A stretch of 64,000 nt of DNA. Source: Lycorma delicatula (Eukaryota > Arthropoda > Insecta > Hemiptera > Fulgoridae). The DNA is taken from the NCBI RefSeq assembly GCF_047948215.1, contig NC_134455.1, positions 165,026,575 to 165,090,574 of the forward strand. Reading direction: 5' to 3'. A model generated the notes under the pieces. It did not search any database and was not told where the DNA came from. It was given only the letters and a program-made list of their open reading frames with translations. This document shows, in pieces, positions 34,325 to 45,312 of the stretch (position 1 is the first letter of the stretch; every line of letters starts with the position of its first letter). The position numbers and the translations under genes are program-made.

Positions 34325-35292
34325 TGATCATGGGCTACAGCATTGTCATGATGAATTTTCCAATCACCATTTTCCCAAAGCTCCAGGTCTCTTGCCCCAA
34401 ACAGCTTCTTTTAACTGATGAAGAATAGTTATGAAATACTCTGTATTTATTCTTATGAAGAGCATACACAAAATGAACCATGCCTTGATAATCAAAAATT
34501 CTTTTGTAATTGCCTGGCTTTCTTTTGCTGCAGAGAACTTGGAGTTTTCCAATAGGATGACTCTGGCTTTGTCTCAGAGGCATAACCATAGGCCCATGTT
34601 TCATTTCCAGTTATAATTCTTTAATTATATTATAAAATAAGGATCACTGTTAGCATATTCTAGCATATCTTGTGTACGCAAGTGCAACTTGCAGTCTGTT
34701 TTCCTTTTGTTCACGAGTAAGAAATTTTAGGACAAAGTTTGCTTGCTGCTACTTGTCACATTTTGAGCAGATCTGTTAAAACCAATCCACCAAACCAAAT
34801 AAAATTCCTATTTCATCTTCATTCTCTAAGTGTTACTCAATGAGCATTAATTGCCATTTGTCTAACTTGCTTGATTTTTTAGGATTTTTGTTGGTAGAGG
34901 GTCTGCAAGAGCATTTGTTACTTTCAGCAGACATTCAGCCATCTTAGAAATGGCAGTACCACTTTTTAATTTAAGTAACACCCATAGCTTGATAACAAAA
35001 AGCTGTTTGAATCTTCCTTATTGTCTCTGCTATCACCAAGTTTCTGACAAAAGCCAATGCATAAGCTCTGCTCAACCTCATTAAGTAATTTTGAACAGCA
35101 ACAAAAACACATCATCACAACTCACAAGTATTACTCTCGCAGCTGCTAAGCAAGGGACTGGCTGTAAAATAGTGAATCATATGCAGTTAATATGAGTCAA
35201 AGTCACAATCCACTACAGTCCCCTTTCCGCGCCACAACTGGTTACCACAGTAAAATATAAGGTCAGATACTTTTTGATCACATCTCATGCTT
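34325..35292 (-). pseudogene. Mariner transposase missing its 3' third, joined to LINE
   Basis: Minus strand. Its 5' end (35292-35260) reads GATGTGATCAAAAAGTATCT-GACC, like the terminal repeat of many insect mariners. The transposase follows in shifting frames: EQSLCIGFCQKLGDS, KFLTREQKENRLQVALAYTR-like, IITGNETWAYGYASETKPES (first catalytic Asp position; the D in GDETW is now N), FLIIKAWFILCMLF / YQGMVHFVYALHK, EAVWGKRPGALGKW, and IHHDNAVAHD (34353-34325; second catalytic Asp). The P-Y-S-P-D-L-A-P third motif and the right terminal repeat are missing. Beyond 34325 the sequence is LINE. Confidence 0.82.
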
Positions 35293-38200
35293 CCAATTAA
35301 TAAGTATTTTTTACCTCTTTCTGGCTAAATCACTTAACACAGTTTTCAGATATTTGACACCTTTTCAACATCCCTTCCGATTTTATTATCATATCCCTCA
35401 GTTTAAAATTAACTTTTAAACCCTATTTCCTATGACTTCCTATTAGCGTTTTCAATGTATATTCTAAGTTAAACTTTTCTGAAGCAAAAATCATTTAATC
35501 ATTCACAAGAACAAGGGTGTTCAGATAAGAATTCTAAAACTTGTTTTCAATTTTAGTATATTTGTACCATAAGTTTTGGTATAATTTAATATGTTGGTTT
35601 ATACCAACATTATAGTATTTATACTATAATAAAAAATTTCTGTAAATGCACTGTAATAACCATCTAGAAATTGTATAATTATAGTCCACTTTTCATACTG
35701 CTTCCTTTTCCTGCATTTTTATTAGGCCTACATCACCTTCCACACCACAATCCAATTCTTCTGCCTTCTTCTGCACCAATCCTTTTCCTGAAAGAAGACT
35801 CCATATGGTTTTTTCCTTAGCTACATAGAAGCCATTCCAACCTTTACTTTTTTATTGTCAACACATTTTTTAACCCTTTAACAAGCTTTACTAAATTTCT
35901 TGTACCTTCCACAAATTCTTCTATATCAGAGTAACTCTTCTTCCATCATTTAGTTTTTTCTAGCAGTCTAAGAATTCAGTTAACTTATATACTGTCTCAT
36001 ACTAAGTCTCATAAGTCTAAGTCTCATACATATATACTTTCTCATCCTAATATACTGTTTTCTGCTTCAAGCATTACCAGTAAATATTCAACCACCATCT
36101 GTATTTCAGTTACTTTACCCTGCACAGTTTAAGCTTCAATGCTTATCTTAGTAAAATGATATCAATAATTTCAACTGCCTTATCTCCTGAATTCATAAAA
36201 TTGATACTTATGTCCGTTTTTATCTAGAAAATCCATTCTTAAAAATTAAAACAAATTTTAGGTATAATTTTAAGATTAGATTTTAAAAGTAAAATGAATT
36301 TAATCAACTAGAAAAAATTTTTAAACATTGATATGGAAAATATTTGATACGATGTAAAAGTACTTCATCTTTAGGTGTTACTTGTAATTATTTCATAGCC
36401 AGATATGCAGACAATAGTGTTGTTGATATTTGCATACAAAGACTCTTCTGTATATGTAATATTTACATAAATATTTACATATTCAACTGAGACTACATTC
36501 TTTTGATTTTAAAGAAGAACTAATTTAAAAGCTCCTTCTCAGTACAAATGGAAGAGACTGTAATGAAAGACAACCAAATACTTTATTTATATTACCAAGG
36601 TTTAAGGTTGTTTTAAATTAGTAAATGTTTATTAAGAGTCTATCCATTCTACTTATAATGAAATATGCGTAGATAATGTATAAGCACGGTCAGCCCACAT
36701 GTTATTAATTTATAAATAATAGATGCTATGGTTGATTCAATTTAAGTTTATATTTACAAACAAAAATAAGATCATACTATATTTTTCTTTTGATATTGTT
36801 TATTTTACTAATTTAATGCTAGCTACAGAGAAATTATTTATTTGTAAAATATAACTTAGTATTTGAAAAATATCTTAAAACTAGTTTCGTATTATGACAA
36901 TTATAGTTGTAGACCAAAGAATATCTATCAATATACAAACAGGCTGAAATATATTTTCACCAAAAGAAATTTTGAATTAAACAGAATTTATATTAACAAA
37001 TCATTTCAGAATAAAATAGCACTTAAATCTTTACTGCAATTGGTCTGTAAGTACAAAATTTAGTTCATATATCACTCATAATTCAGAAAATAATTTAATA
37101 AGAAATACTCCACATCATCCAAGACAATTAGTTTTCAGTCTTTTATTTCATTTGTCTGCATGTCTTTAAAAAATATCCTTATTAATTTAGTGGTCTTAAG
37201 AGTCTATAAGCACAAAAATGTTGGGGAGCTATACATCCAGGGTTTACAACCAGTAAAACCAGTTAACACTACTGCGAAATTTGTTACTAGTATTTTAAAT
37301 CTTTGAGATTTGGGCTGCTGGATGGTTATTTATTGTCATTCTGCTATGTTCTGTCATTATTTACTGTCATGTTTTTCTTTTTTTTACTTTTCTGTTTCAT
37401 TTTCAATTATGGCAAAAAATCGATCAACTTTTTTGCACTCTAATAACTAACTCTTTTTACATAATATGATTGGAATGTTTACCTCCCTCACATTGTTTTT
37501 TATTCAGATTGCTGTGCCATAAAAGTTGAATCCTACAACTTATTTCCTAGATTCAAACTTTCAGTGACTTGTGGGACTAGATTCTCAAATAGAGTAGCAG
37601 CCTGAATTGTTTTATTGTTCTGTGAATCTCAAGACAAATTAAATCAAATAAGTCCCTTGCTATTTTTAATTCTCATTCCTCCTATATATCAAAAATATAT
37701 CTACTGGGATTGCATTCCCTAAAGAAGTTTTTTCTTTCATTTTCAGGTGATGGATATCAAGAACGTTACCTGTCATTTTTTTATACTGAGGCAATAATTA
37801 AAATCTCTATATGTTATAGTCACATTTTCAAAACAGTTTTATCTGAGCTGAACTTCCTCCCTGGAAGGAATTAAATCTTGAGATTTTAGTTTTGCATTAT
37901 GCAAAAAAGTTTCTCATTTATTTTGCCACCCAAAACTTGCATTGCTTTAACCAAGGTTTTACCTCATTTCCATAGATTCATCTAGGCAGATGGTGGATAA
38001 TCCCTTTTTTATCTGCAATGTAACACACCTCTCCATTCCTGACATGATCTGTATAATGCATTGATACTGATCAAAATAAATTTTGCTTTTTTATACCAAC
38101 TTTTTGTTACCTAAAACCTTACCTTGTCACTGTGGCCAGTGACAACAACAACAGTGGCCAGTGATTGTGTTATTTTCTCTTTCCTTTTCACCTGAAATTA

Positions 38201-39150
38201 AAATAACAGCAAAATGGACTTTATGGTGCATTGGATTTTATTTCCATCCATTAAGAACAAAAATTTTATATTGCATTATCTATTACCTCCAACCTCTTCA
38301 GTATGATACCATTTGTTAGAGATGATATTAGGACACAATTTTTTTTTTTTTTTAATAATAAGCATTATAATACAGATACAAATTTCAGCAAAATCTAGAA
38401 AAACAAAAAAAGATAACTTGTTAAGATCTAAAAAAAAAGATTTTTAGAAAATTTCAAAATTGACAGCCAAATTTTTTAGAACTTAAATAACCTTGTTCAA
38501 TTTAACTTGAAGATATTGAATCAATATCAATATTATTTCAGTATATTAAAAACTGTTCTGTTAAATACTATGTAAAAATTTGACAGTATGAAGACAACAG
38601 GTTTTTATTTATTTGCATATGTTTGAACAGATGCAAATACAATTATTGTATTTTTTAATGAACTTGAAAAAAAGAATAAATAATATAATTGTTTACTAAT
38701 GGAACACAAGGTTTTTAAGTTACATGAATTAATTTATCAGTTAACTTATTATAATATTGATTATAATTATTTTTTACATTAGAGTCAATTAGCTAATGAG
38801 TCATTTAACTGTAATGATAGTTTGTATTAGTTTTTCTGTTTTAAACTTTTCATTACCTTATAAGAAATACATTATCTTAATGATGTACTTATTAAATTTA
38901 CTCGCACAACACATAATTTATTTGGGATTAGGTAGTTTTAGAAATTGTAAATATCTGTCATTAGTCACAAAAATCAAATGACCACAAGAGTCAATGAAAT
39001 GTTTCATATTTAATTTGTAAATCTTAATTTTATTTCACCGTTATTGAAATTTTGGTCATGTAAATTTTTTTGAAAGATCAATAAAGATTTTTTCATTAAA
39101 GATCAATGAAATTATTCAACCATTACATTAAAAAGTGTACCTTACAACAA
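35293..39150. other. AT-rich intergenic DNA, some unplaced repeats
   Basis: No supported gene. Short hairpins lie at 35593-35612 (ATGTTGGT/ACCAACAT) and 35613-35630. A pyrimidine-rich stretch at 35700-35960 reads on the minus strand as a Lys/Glu/Trp-rich fragment (VGMASM, KKPYGVFFQEKDWCRRRQKN) that may be an unidentified retroelement piece. A T run is at 38340-38353. Confidence 0.45.
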
Positions 39151-39739
39151 TTTCTGGTCCTGTGAAGGATCAAGGACCAATAAGGATATCAGTCATAATC
39201 ATATTGAACATAACATGTATCATGGTGAGGACTATCACAAGCCTTCTCAATATAACTGTAAAAGTTACTCCTATAATAAATTCATGATAGCAACCACCGA
39301 TAAAGAGTATTATAATGGAAAAACAGCTTTAGTTATAAGACTGGTCTTGTTCAAATAAAATTATAACCAAGTGTTACAGTATATCAGAGGAGCCTAACAT
39401 GGAAGGATATTTAAATATCTAATGGACATTTCATAAACAGAATGTAATAACTGATCGATATATTATTCAGATCAATAGAGAATTATGTAACATGCAGATT
39501 GTGTCAGGGAAGATAAGTTTACTACTTCATGGGTAACAAAGGAAATGCCTTCAGTATTCATTTGCCAACAGTGAAAATCATTCTTGCAACCTGTGATTAA
39601 ACCAAAGAAGATCAAAAGAATGATTGAAAATATGAATATAATTTTTAAAAGTCATTAAAGTAACTCTCATTTGATTTTTCATTAAAAATGAATAATTTTG
39701 AGCATTTTTCATCAGCTTGTGGTATTAGCAATTACATAT

Positions 39740-39780
39740 TCCACTAATGACCAATAATAAGTTGTATTATTCTGTTGCAG
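39740..39780 (+). promoter_or_regulatory. Possible 3' splice site in front of the Rpn-like ORF
   Basis: A T-rich tract ends in TTATTCTGTTGCAG at 39767-39780, a good match to an animal splice acceptor, about 141 bases before the ATG at 39922. If used, it would place the ORF's 5' UTR after an intron. No promoter or donor was identified. Confidence 0.3.
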
Positions 39781-39921
39781 ATTTTAAAAGGTGAATTTTG
39801 TCTCTCATTCAGAAGGTCACATTATTTTTTTATTAAACTATACATCAACATTAATTGAATAAGACTAAAGTTAGCTTTTATGAAATAAATAATAAAAAAT
39901 AAAAAACCTGAAATAAAAGTA

Positions 39922-40653
39922 ATGAAGAACTTAGTACAATTGTTCATTTTTTCATGTTTGGTATATTTTTATAAATGTCAATTATTTAACATGAACCAGA
40001 TTAACAGAATTTCAGCTGGTGCTTTTTTACAACTTTTTGCTGCTGAAGAAAATGAGGATTTGCTTTTATTATTCATTAATTCAATTTTATCACAAGATGA
40101 TCAAATTGCAAATCTAACATCCAAAAGTAATTATAGTCAAAGTGCAGAAAGTTATCATAATTTTAAGACTGGAATGAATAATATAACTGGCATTACATAT
40201 GATAAAAGAAAGTTACACATAGGAATTGAATTAAAAGAACATGATTCTTATTTAAAAGATGATTTGCTTAAGTGGGCTGTGAAATATAAAAAAAAATTAA
40301 AGAAAATAGTCAGAAGAAATAAGTTTTCAAAAGCAATTTGTATACATATATTAAACTTAGAATCTGTAATTAACAACAGCACTAATTATCATAATATATT
40401 TGTTTTACCAAAAAATATGACAGATAAAAAATTATTTAACTCTTTAGAACTGCACACAATTGAATTAGTTAAGTTCAGTTCTAACAGGGGTGAAGAGTTC
40501 AAGGAATTAGTTAAAAGAGTATCAAATCAATTAGACGTATGGTTGACACTACTTACAAAAAGTTTCCAGATGGAAACCAAAAATTTACCTAAACAACTAG
40601 ATTACCATCACATAAAAAAAGCTCTTAGTGTTATTTCATTTATGAAATTTTAA
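39922..40653 (+). CDS. Rpn/PD-(D/E)XK-family protein of bacterial type with signal-like N-terminus
   Basis: An intact 243-codon ORF starting at an ATG with G at -3, in strongly AT-rich DNA where a stop-free run of this length is unlikely by chance. Residues 1-20 have a Lys followed by a hydrophobic core (LVQLFIFSCLVYFY) and look like a signal peptide. Residues 32-61 (AGAFLQLFAAEENEDLLLLF, NSILSQDDQI) fit the N-terminal block of bacterial Rpn/PDDEXK 'transposase' proteins (family form F-K-x-L-F-x-x-E-E-N-K-D-L-L). IGIELK (100-105) sits where the family has its E-x-Q/K catalytic strand. KAICIHILNL (137-146), YHNIFVL (156-162), LELHTIELVKF (175-185) and NLPKQLD (221-227) match the conserved C-terminal half. 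The catalytic Asp before IGIELK is not certain (D94 is nearer than usual). There are six potential N-glycosylation sites. No intron is seen within the ORF. The bacterial relatives are recalled from family knowledge; transfer from an endosymbiont is inferred. Translation from Met24 would remove the signal-like segment. Confidence 0.7.
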   Translation: MKNLVQLFIFSCLVYFYKCQLFNMNQINRISAGAFLQLFAAEENEDLLLLFINSILSQDDQIANLTSKSNYSQSAESYHNFKTGMNNITGITYDKRKLHIGIELKEHDSYLKDDLLKWAVKYKKKLKKIVRRNKFSKAICIHILNLESVINNSTNYHNIFVLPKNMTDKKLFNSLELHTIELVKFSSNRGEEFKELVKRVSNQLDVWLTLLTKSFQMETKNLPKQLDYHHIKKALSVISFMKF

Positions 40654-40694
40654 TTTCAACAATTTTTATGATAATGTTTATAAGTTACTTATAA

Positions 40695-40871
<177 letters not shown>

Positions 40872-40874
40872 ATT

Positions 40875-42425
40875 TTTTTCTGCCTTTTGCACTTCTAGAT
40901 GCAAATTACTTTTCATCTAGTTTAATTACAATTTATAGTACATAAACTATGTAGTATGTATTACACAGTGTATGCACATTACTTACTTCCATACACCACA
41001 TATTTGGAGAGGGATAACTTTTCACCCCTACAATGCTTCAGTATGTTTTGAGGTAGCTACTTATTATTGGAGAAAAAACTTTTTTTACACAAACTATTTG
41101 AAGTGGCTGATACAAAATCATGTGAACCAGTTTTTAAATAAATATTACTTAATAAAAGAGAAATGGCAGCAACTTATCCGTTATAATAGACAGCTCCCAT
41201 CCCTCTTCCTTACAGAACATTCCAGTACTCAAGGAATTCTAGTCCTTTTATATAAGCTTGAATAATTTATACTAGATAAACTTAGTTATCTTAAGTCTGG
41301 AAACTCTTGTGTCACCACTGCAAGCTATTACTAAAAGTCACACACTATGTATATAAAATTTCTATTAAATATAAAATTATGAAAAATAAATTTACATTGC
41401 TTTATTTTTTAAATTATATTAATCTTCAAGAAGGTTTCCAAGATAGCTGACAAAAACTGAAAAGCACACAGCAGAAGTAACATAAATTATGAGAAGGAAG
41501 AGATGAAATAACTGGTTATGTACATGGATCATTCAATAATTAGAGGGTTATGAGTAAGTTGGTAACCCTGTGATAACTTTTGATCAGTTACTACAGTAAA
41601 ATTGTTTTAAGATTTCAAAATCTCATATTAAGAAAATTATTTGTTAGACAGCAAAATAGTTTTAAAAAAACCAATGTTAGTAAATAATAAAGAAAATAAT
41701 TGTTTAAAAAGGATTCAGTGCAAATTGTTATATTTAATAATTTAATATACTTCACTCATTATATCCTGAATAACTACAAGGAACATTTGATAAACATCTG
41801 TAATTGAAACAGATGGCAGCAATAATGTAATGAATAACTAATAATTAGACAGTATAGTTAGCACAGTAATATAGACAGTTAGTTTGACAGTATTAACTTT
41901 TACAAAAATTCTAGGAAAATTTTAAACTGTTAATAGGAAATAACAAGTGATTATCCACAGATTAAATATTTTTTTTTTGGAAGTTTGATGGCCTAAGATG
42001 TCATTGGAGAACTTTATTATTTTTTTGGCAATTAGTCCCATCATCAACAATTTATTTTTCTCTTGGTGACATTAGATACAGACACACAAGAACAAAAGAC
42101 CAATCACACACTGGACATCTAAATGAGACATCAGAAATTGTTGAAAAAAGTTCATTTCATTTTGGAATATTATGAAATAAATATGGTGCATGAGACTGCT
42201 AACACTGTGAACATCCCAATCCAACAAATTCACATTTTATAAGAACAGTTCTGTATATGTAAAGCTACCTGGAAAGATACATGTTGTATTTACTTAACAA
42301 AAAATATAATAGTCTGATCACTTATAAGCATTTTTAAAACTATGTAAACACAATCCATAAAATAAAAACCATAACCATGGTTTTTCACTAGACACAATTA
42401 ATGAAAAAATAGTTGAAATAAGTAG
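40875..42425. other. Intergenic, nothing recognised
   Basis: AT-rich sequence. Candidate polyadenylation words AATAAA occur near 41138 and 41150. The 97-codon frame at 40972-41265 has no family resemblance. Confidence 0.5.
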
Positions 42426-42429
42426 AAGT

Positions 42430-42895
42430 TATTGCAATAAGTTATTGGATCAGCTGAAAAGGTTATGATGACTGTTTGGAATGCACAGGGCACAATAACT
42501 TATCGATAATCTTTCAAAGTAAACACCATTAAAGGTAAATGTTACATTATCATTATTAGATCAATTAATTTATAAAGAAAAGAAAACACAATTATTGATT
42601 AAGAAAGTGCTTTTTCATCATGACAATGCACAATCTTACACAGCAACAATTCAAAGAAAATGTTTTAAATTTTACTATGCATTGCTTCACATTCAACATA
42701 TTCTTCAGATTTAGCATCATGTAACTTGTAACTTTTCCTGTTACCAGAAATGAAAAAATAGCTGAGTGGAAAGAGATTTTCATCAAATAATGAATTAGTT
42801 GAAACAAATCCATATTTCGACAGTTTCAAAAATCATATATTATGATGGTATCAAAAAGTCAACATTGTAACTAGTGCACTATGCTAAACAGAGAT
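42430..42895 (+). pseudogene. Mariner transposase C-terminal remnant
   Basis: Plus strand in several frames: SAEKVMMTVWNAQGTITY (about 42450-42500; family form K-V-M-x-S-V-F-W-D-x-x-G), NTIKGKCYI (about 42530), FHHDNAQSYTATIQRK (about 42613-42660; the second catalytic Asp, H-x-D-N-A), then HITYSSDLASCNL-like reading (third Asp) and KIAEWKEIF / LSGKRFSSNNELVE-like reading near 42750-42800. This is the order of the mariner catalytic core. The DNA-binding half is not recognisable upstream. Confidence 0.68.
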
Positions 42896-42899
42896 TATG

Positions 42900-43995
42900 T
42901 TAAAAAATTGTGTTATTGTATTATGTTTGCTGTTCTAGAATATTATGAAATGTTCCTCATGATATTAAAGATAATCGAATACAAGAAACATTTCACCAAA
43001 AAACTGTCACCTCAAATAAAGAAAATCCATTAAAAATGGTATGGTTACAATAAATACAGTCGCTACATAATCAGTACTGTCAAGTGAGGAAGTTAACTGG
43101 TGCTTTTCAACACATCCATAATGTGGACAATTAATTCCTTGAGAATGTACTTTTATTCTGTATACAATATTTTTCATTCAACCCCAGACACAAAAATTTA
43201 CAGGTGTCAGGATCAGGTGATCTCAGCGGCCAGGAATGTGGACCTCCATGACCTATCGATTTCTCAGGGAAATGATGATTAAGTGAGTGGAAACAGCACA
43301 AGAAGTGGGGAGGCGCACCATCTTGTTGAAAGTATACTTAGTGCCTCAGCGCTAGAGGAACATCTTCAACAGCTGCAGCAATTCTTGCAGAAACTGAAGG
43401 TAGACATCAGCATTTAAGCGACCAGGTAATTTAGTCTAAACAGCTAATGTGAAGAAGACTACACCATACATTGATGCTAAATTGTTTTTGAGAATTGTCT
43501 TCGTTGTTGAGAATTGTCTTCAACTGTTTCATAAGAATTTACTTCTTCCCATGTATGCTCATTGCATTAAATTGTTGATGCCATCTTCACTGAAATTAAC
43601 CTCATGGGTAAATAAAATATACTTTTAGAATTGTTGATTTGGATTCCACCAATTGCAGAACTCCAAGCAAAGCGGAAAGTCTCCTGGGTGTAGATGTTAA
43701 ACTACTGTTTATGTTAAGGTTGAAACTTATTTGTGAAAATGTCCTCCAGACCATCGAATGCAAAACTCCAATCCGCTTAGAATGTGTCATGTACTGATGC
43801 CTAGGCTACATTGATACATCAATAACAGCATCATATTGGACAGATCGCTCATAGCTGGTACAAATACTAGGACGTGAACCTGTTTCCCTAAGATTGTTTC
43901 CTAAGATTGTTTAAAGTCGCTCTAATTGTTTTGGGATCTAGAAACTTGCAATTCAGAAGACATATTTCATGATCTACTGCAGCAGCTGAAGCATA
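42900..43995 (-). pseudogene. Tc1/mariner-type transposase (HTH/DUF4817 group), broken
   Basis: Minus strand. TFRFALEFCNWWNPNQQF (about 43690-43640), KYILFTHEVNFSEDGINNLM (about 43625-43560; catalytic FTDE with D changed to H), NVWCGLL-like reading, PGRLNADVYLQFLQELLQLL (about 43430-43370), QQDGAPPHFLC (43337-43305; second catalytic Asp), GHGGPHSWPLRSPDPDTCKF (43248-43190) with R-S-P-D, and NIVYRIK. It lies tail to tail with the mariner remnant at 42430-42895. Terminal repeats were not identified. It belongs to the same broad group as the elements at 8.2-9.6 and 54.8-56.0 kb but is a different subfamily. Confidence 0.75.
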
Positions 43996-43999
43996 AATA

Positions 44000-44133
44000 T
44001 TACATACACCCAAACTTTATACCAAACAAACGTATTCATCTGTTTGTATTCATCTGTACATTAATTATATCAGTTTGATATACTTAATATAAAATTTTAT
44101 AAAATTGATATAAAATTTTATTTCACTAATTAC

Positions 44134-44172
<39 letters not shown>

Positions 44173-45006
44173 TTTATTATTATTAAATTATTTATTGTAA
44201 TTTTTTTATAATCAGAGGTTAATAATTATTAATAAGTCAACATATTTAAATCAATAAGTAAATGAACTTGATTCGAATCGATGTGCCTTCCCCTTGTTAG
44301 ATCTAAACATTTCATTAATTAAACTTTTATTTGCTGTAACTCTGGAACCAATGAAAGTAAATACCACTTATGATATAAGCTCTCAATGAGAACTTATTAC
44401 TGCAGTTAAGAAAAAGTCCAAAGTACAAAATTAAAATGTTTTGGATTTGGAGCTTTTTTGGAAATTTTTGGTCAAATCGATTGCAATCAAAAGGGGATGT
44501 GTTCCACTAGATGTTACAACAGTCCTAAATCCAAATTTTCAACATTCTACAGCTAATCGTTTTTGAATTATGCAAGATACATATGCACATACATCAAAAT
44601 GGATATTTCCGTTTAAAACTGAAAACCAAAATTTTTCACGAAAAAAGTAAAAAACAGTTTTTTTTAACCCAATTAATTTGTTTTCACCCAGATTTCTCAA
44701 AACTCACTGCAGATACAGTTCTGGGATCTATTTTATTCAATTTTTCAGGTCAAAACCCATCTGAAATCATTAATTATGCCCCTTAATTATGTCCTAAAAA
44801 TTCAGTGCAACCTTTTTTTACTGGGGTAATTGAAATCTGAGCAAAATCTTTCACTAGCCGTAACCCACAAACAAAGCATTTTAGGACATATGTTTATATG
44901 AACATTTCCATTATTTTCATTAATAGAATAATTAGTATTATAAAAGTCCTGGGAAAACTTTGTGATACCACTCTGTATAGTTTCATAAAAGAAAGGGTTA
45001 AATTGA
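44000..45006. other. Probable interspersed repeat with (AAT)n tract
   Basis: (AAT)n with an adjoining (TTA)n inversion at about 44133-44185. The stretch from about 44240 to 44660, with GCTAATCGTTTTTGAATTAT and CAAAATGGATATTTCCGTTT, resembles a non-coding repeat I associate with hemipteran transposons. This rests on memory of similar words, so it is weak. No gene. Confidence 0.4.
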
Positions 45007-45312
45007 TTTGTTTTACATCCCCTCTCTTTTTTCTGTTTAGCCTTTAGAACCACCATAAGGTATTACTTCAGAAAATGAATGAGAATATGTATGAATGTAA
45101 ATGAAGTATAGTATTGTATAACCATTCCTGAAGCTATGGTTAACTGAAACTCAACCACCAAAGAACACCAGTATCCACAATCTAGTATTCATAGTCGTAT
45201 AAAAGTAACTGCCTTTACTAGGATTTGAACCTTAAAAATATAGACTTCAAAATCAGCTGATTTGAATTCACCACTAGACCAGCCCAATGGGTCTGTTTTG
45301 CATCACCTGTCT
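45007..45312 (-). mobile_element. tRNA-derived SINE with diverged target-site duplication
   Basis: The reverse complement starts CCCATTGGGCTGGTCTAGTG (A box), continues through GCTGATTTTGAAG and GGTTCAAATCC (B box), then the shared body (GTGGATACTGGTGTTCTTTG, CAGGAATGGTTATAC, CTTCATTTACATTCATACAT, GGCTAAACAGAAAAAAG). Bases 45007-45027 and 45292-45312 match at 17 of 21 positions and flank it, as expected for target-site duplications of an old LINE-mobilised insertion. The copy at 16475-16680 shares the body and the fragment at 21086 the head. Confidence 0.85.
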
